From positions 1 through 9,079 of the forward strand of contig JAZLGV010000033.1 in the NCBI GenBank assembly GCA_045616505.1: 9,079 nucleotides of DNA. The letters run 5' to 3'. A program made the translations under genes and the position numbers. Under the pieces are notes generated by a model, which had not been told where the DNA came from, did no database searches, and worked only from the letters and a program-made list of their open reading frames with translations. Below, piece after piece: positions 7,337-9,079 of this stretch (position 1 is the stretch's first letter; the number at the start of each line of letters is the position of its first letter). The stretch comes from JAKSUT01 sp045616505. GTDB taxonomy: Bacteria; Cyanobacteriota; Vampirovibrionia; Gastranaerophilales; Gastranaerophilaceae.

Positions 7337-7396
7337 AAAGAATACTCCCTAACATAATTTTAACATTAAAATTTATGCAGGAACAAATATTCCAAT

Positions 7397-8386
7397 TTAT
7401 TTAAACAACTTGTAACTAAAACCGATAATAGAGTGTGCTGCTTCAATATTTTCGTCAATAAAATAATCAGAAATACAAATATCTTTATCAGTCAAAACTT
7501 TGTCAAAAGATACTCTCAAATATATTGGAAAAGATTTTGGATAAGTCCCTGACAATAATTCTCTATGGTCATTTAATTTAACTCTATGTTGAAATTTTTT
7601 GAAAGCATAAGAATATTCGCTAGAACTAAAATCTCCGACCAAAATTAAATCTTCAGTATTTAATGTTTTTATATAACTTGCTAAATTATTAAAGATTAAA
7701 TTTCTTAGATAAATATTTTCTTTAGAAATGTATTTTGGCATTTTTAATGTAATAAAAGTAACTCCATTATATAATTTAACCCTTAAAACTGGTAAAGCAT
7801 TGTTTGAAAGTAAAATTGCAGATTTTTCTTTGAAAGGATTTTTTGAATATATTGCAAGTCCTTCGTTATTTGAATTCAAATAAGAATATTTATATTTATA
7901 CAATTTTTTTAATGTAGGGAGTTTTTCATCAAACTCATCAGAATAATTTTCTACAATAAACATATCAGGTTGTTTTTGGCTTATATTAAACAACACAGTT
8001 TGATAACCTTCAAAATTCTTATGAATATTAAAAACTAAACAACTTGATTTAACAGAATAAACTTTGTAATTATTTCTAGAATACCCAAATTCGTAAGGTA
8101 TTTGAATTGCATTTGTATAAACAACATCGAATAAATTTAAAATCAATGCTAATAAACTAAACATAATATACTGTTTAACGAACTTTTTATTATGGTTTAT
8201 ATAAAACAATGGGGAGATAAAAATACCAAGCGATAAAACGCAATATAGCACCCTATAATGCGAAATAATATCAAAAATGTAATGATACTTTGAAAAATAA
8301 GCACAAAAAGAAAGCACAAATAACACAAATAAAGCTGTGAAATATGTACATTCAATTAGATTTTTTTTTGTTTTAGATAATTTCAT
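7397..8386 (-). CDS. Membrane protein with a degenerate endonuclease/exonuclease/phosphatase (EEP) domain, YafD-like layout
   Basis: 329 residues. Three hydrophobic helices (about 11-30, 43-62, 72-92) are followed by a probably extracytoplasmic domain (about 110-329) that matches the EEP fold pattern in order: LVFN (Asn120); DMFIVEN (Glu146, the metal-binding Glu of the family); GLAIYSKNPF (176-185, like the usual 'G.aI.Sr.Pl'); LILVGDFSS (Asp252); FDKVLT (Asp295); and a closing AAHSIIGFS (His318). Several residues usually required are changed. The GDFN Asn is Ser254, the Asp before the final His is Ala317, and no His stands at TLKMPK (213-218) where the family has H.P. It may therefore be inactive or have altered chemistry. 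The start ATG has a weak AAAGG 9 bases upstream. It lies 60 bases upstream of dnaG on the same strand and may be co-transcribed with it. Substrate is unknown; the family assignment is by motif reading. Confidence 0.7.
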   Translation of the reverse strand: MKLSKTKKNLIECTYFTALFVLFVLSFCAYFSKYHYIFDIISHYRVLYCVLSLGIFISPLFYINHNKKFVKQYIMFSLLALILNLFDVVYTNAIQIPYEFGYSRNNYKVYSVKSSCLVFNIHKNFEGYQTVLFNISQKQPDMFIVENYSDEFDEKLPTLKKLYKYKYSYLNSNNEGLAIYSKNPFKEKSAILLSNNALPVLRVKLYNGVTFITLKMPKYISKENIYLRNLIFNNLASYIKTLNTEDLILVGDFSSSEYSYAFKKFQHRVKLNDHRELLSGTYPKSFPIYLRVSFDKVLTDKDICISDYFIDENIEAAHSIIGFSYKLFK

Positions 8387-8412
8387 AAAATAAAACCTTT
8401 TATACTATTATC

Positions 8413-8421
8413 ATAATACCA
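8413..8421 (-). promoter_or_regulatory. Candidate extended -10 promoter upstream of the EEP membrane gene
   Basis: On the minus strand TGGTATTAT (8421-8413) fits an extended -10 element (TGn plus TATTAT, five of six matches to TATAAT). No good -35 stands 16-18 bases upstream, which extended -10 promoters tolerate. Transcription would start near 8406, about 20 bases before the ATG at 8386, and could carry on through dnaG and rpoD because no terminator is visible between them. Low confidence in such AT-rich sequence. Confidence 0.3.
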
Positions 8422-8454
8422 GTAATAAAATTAAAAGGCTTATTTTAAACAATT

Positions 8455-9079
8455 TTAATAATCAGACATTTTTTCAAAATGTATAATATAAACATATTCT
8501 GGACTTTTATAATGATATGTTTTTAATATTTTAAAATGTTTATTATTGTCTTTAAAAAATTTAGGGGCTGATGAATCAAAATGAGGATGTAAAGCAATAA
8601 ACATATTAAAAAACCAATAATCACCTTTAGGATATTTTTTTAATTCTACTGAAAGAAAATCATAATAATTTCCATAAATATGCTTCATAAATAATAATTT
8701 ATTTTCATCATTATTATAATTATAAATAGCCTTTAAATAGTATTCTTCAGCTTTAAAAATAGGGACGATAATTATTTTATTTAAAGGAATATTATTTTGT
8801 TTTGCAAATTCAACTATTTCTCTTGTAGCTTCTTGTTCAAAAACTTGCTCATTTGCTGGTTGGTTTATTTTTAATACAAATAAAATACTAAAAATTATAA
8901 TCAATATTATTTTAAGTGCATTAATAATTTTTTTATTCATATACTTAACAAAATATGTTATTTGACAATACAAAATTATAAACATTGGAAGTAAAAAAAG
9001 AAATAATCTTTTGCAAAAAGGATATTTATGCATAAAACTAGCAATAATCAAAAGTAGTATTGGGGTTAATATAAAAAAT
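8455..9079 (-). CDS. C-terminal part of a polytopic membrane protein, possibly a GT39/PMT-type (GT-C) glycosyltransferase, cut by the right edge
   Basis: The frame is open from the TAA at 8457-8455 through the right edge, so the true start is outside the window; 207 residues are visible. They begin in a hydrophobic helix, then give HKYPFCKRLFLFLLP, a motif resembling the 'h.YPF..R..LF..P' turn near the last membrane segments of GT39-like proteins, and a further helix (IINALKIILIIIFSILFVL). A soluble tail of about 130 residues follows. It contains KIIIVPIFKAEEYYLKAIYN, recalling the 'p.yVyYgAe.A..YY' strand in related hypothetical proteins, and aromatic-rich strands. Such enzymes move sugars from lipid carriers onto lipids or proteins outside the membrane. 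The catalytic N-terminal region is not visible, so the activity is inference. The next gene begins 68 bases downstream on the same strand. Confidence 0.6.
   Translation of the reverse strand, partial: FFILTPILLLIIASFMHKYPFCKRLFLFLLPMFIILYCQITYFVKYMNKKIINALKIILIIIFSILFVLKINQPANEQVFEQEATREIVEFAKQNNIPLNKIIIVPIFKAEEYYLKAIYNYNNDENKLLFMKHIYGNYYDFLSVELKKYPKGDYWFFNMFIALHPHFDSSAPKFFKDNNKHFKILKTYHYKSPEYVYIIHFEKMSDY

Noticed and set aside
7357..7386. Possible dnaG promoter (TTGTTC, 18 bases, TAAAAT with an upstream TG) on the minus strand
   Set aside because: The start point would fall in the dnaG ribosome binding site (7350-7345), leaving no usable leader, and the -35 matches only half the consensus. 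A real promoter nearby cannot be excluded.
7380..7393. Small palindrome GGAACAAATATTCC between the EEP gene and dnaG
   Set aside because: Only four base pairs on each side are perfect, with no T-run on either side, so it is neither a terminator nor a convincing operator.
8396..8438. Inverted repeat CCTTTT / AAAAGG flanking the gap upstream of the EEP gene
   Set aside because: The arms are short and AT-rich with a loop of over 30 bases. It is unlikely to form a stable terminator hairpin and overlaps the candidate promoter.

Overview
This is an AT-rich bacterial chromosomal window built around core replication and transcription genes. Several features point to the non-photosynthetic sister lineages of Cyanobacteria (Melainabacteria / Gastranaerophilales type). 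The RpoD has a cyanobacteria-like core with a short N-terminus. The DnaE is a single uninterrupted chain. The left edge carries the start of a protein beginning MGMSASQ, a type of N-terminus I associate with that lineage from memory. The lineage call is inference; the core gene identities are secure.

Layout. At 1-156 (minus) is the N-terminus of an unrecognised protein running off the left edge. A 214-base divergent intergenic region (157-370) follows. It holds a good sigma70-type promoter for the rightward genes, a weaker opposing candidate, and a palindrome overlapping both. Then come panD (371-724) and dnaE (744-4292), 19 bases apart and probably co-transcribed. A strong hairpin terminator at 4306-4331 lies between the converging dnaE and rpoD. 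On the minus strand, reading right to left, are the C-terminal part of a polytopic membrane protein (8455-9079, open at the right edge), a three-helix membrane protein with a degenerate endonuclease/exonuclease/phosphatase domain (7397-8386), dnaG primase (5447-7336) and rpoD (4352-5443). dnaG and rpoD are separated by only 3 bases, and the rpoD ribosome binding site lies inside the end of dnaG.

How the genes work together. DnaE is the replicative polymerase subunit and DnaG makes the primers it extends. RpoD is the housekeeping sigma factor. dnaG-rpoD is the conserved core of the macromolecular synthesis operon, here without rpsU next to it. PanD makes beta-alanine for pantothenate and coenzyme A; its pairing with dnaE has no obvious biochemical logic. 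The two minus-strand membrane genes are probably cell-envelope functions and look like passengers beside the core operon.

I see no mobile element, CRISPR array, tRNA or rRNA, and no clear undescribed multi-gene system. The most notable points are the single-chain, intein-free DnaE with a complete PHP metal site, the palindrome in the divergent promoter region, the insertion in the DnaG TOPRIM domain, and the catalytically degraded EEP membrane protein.
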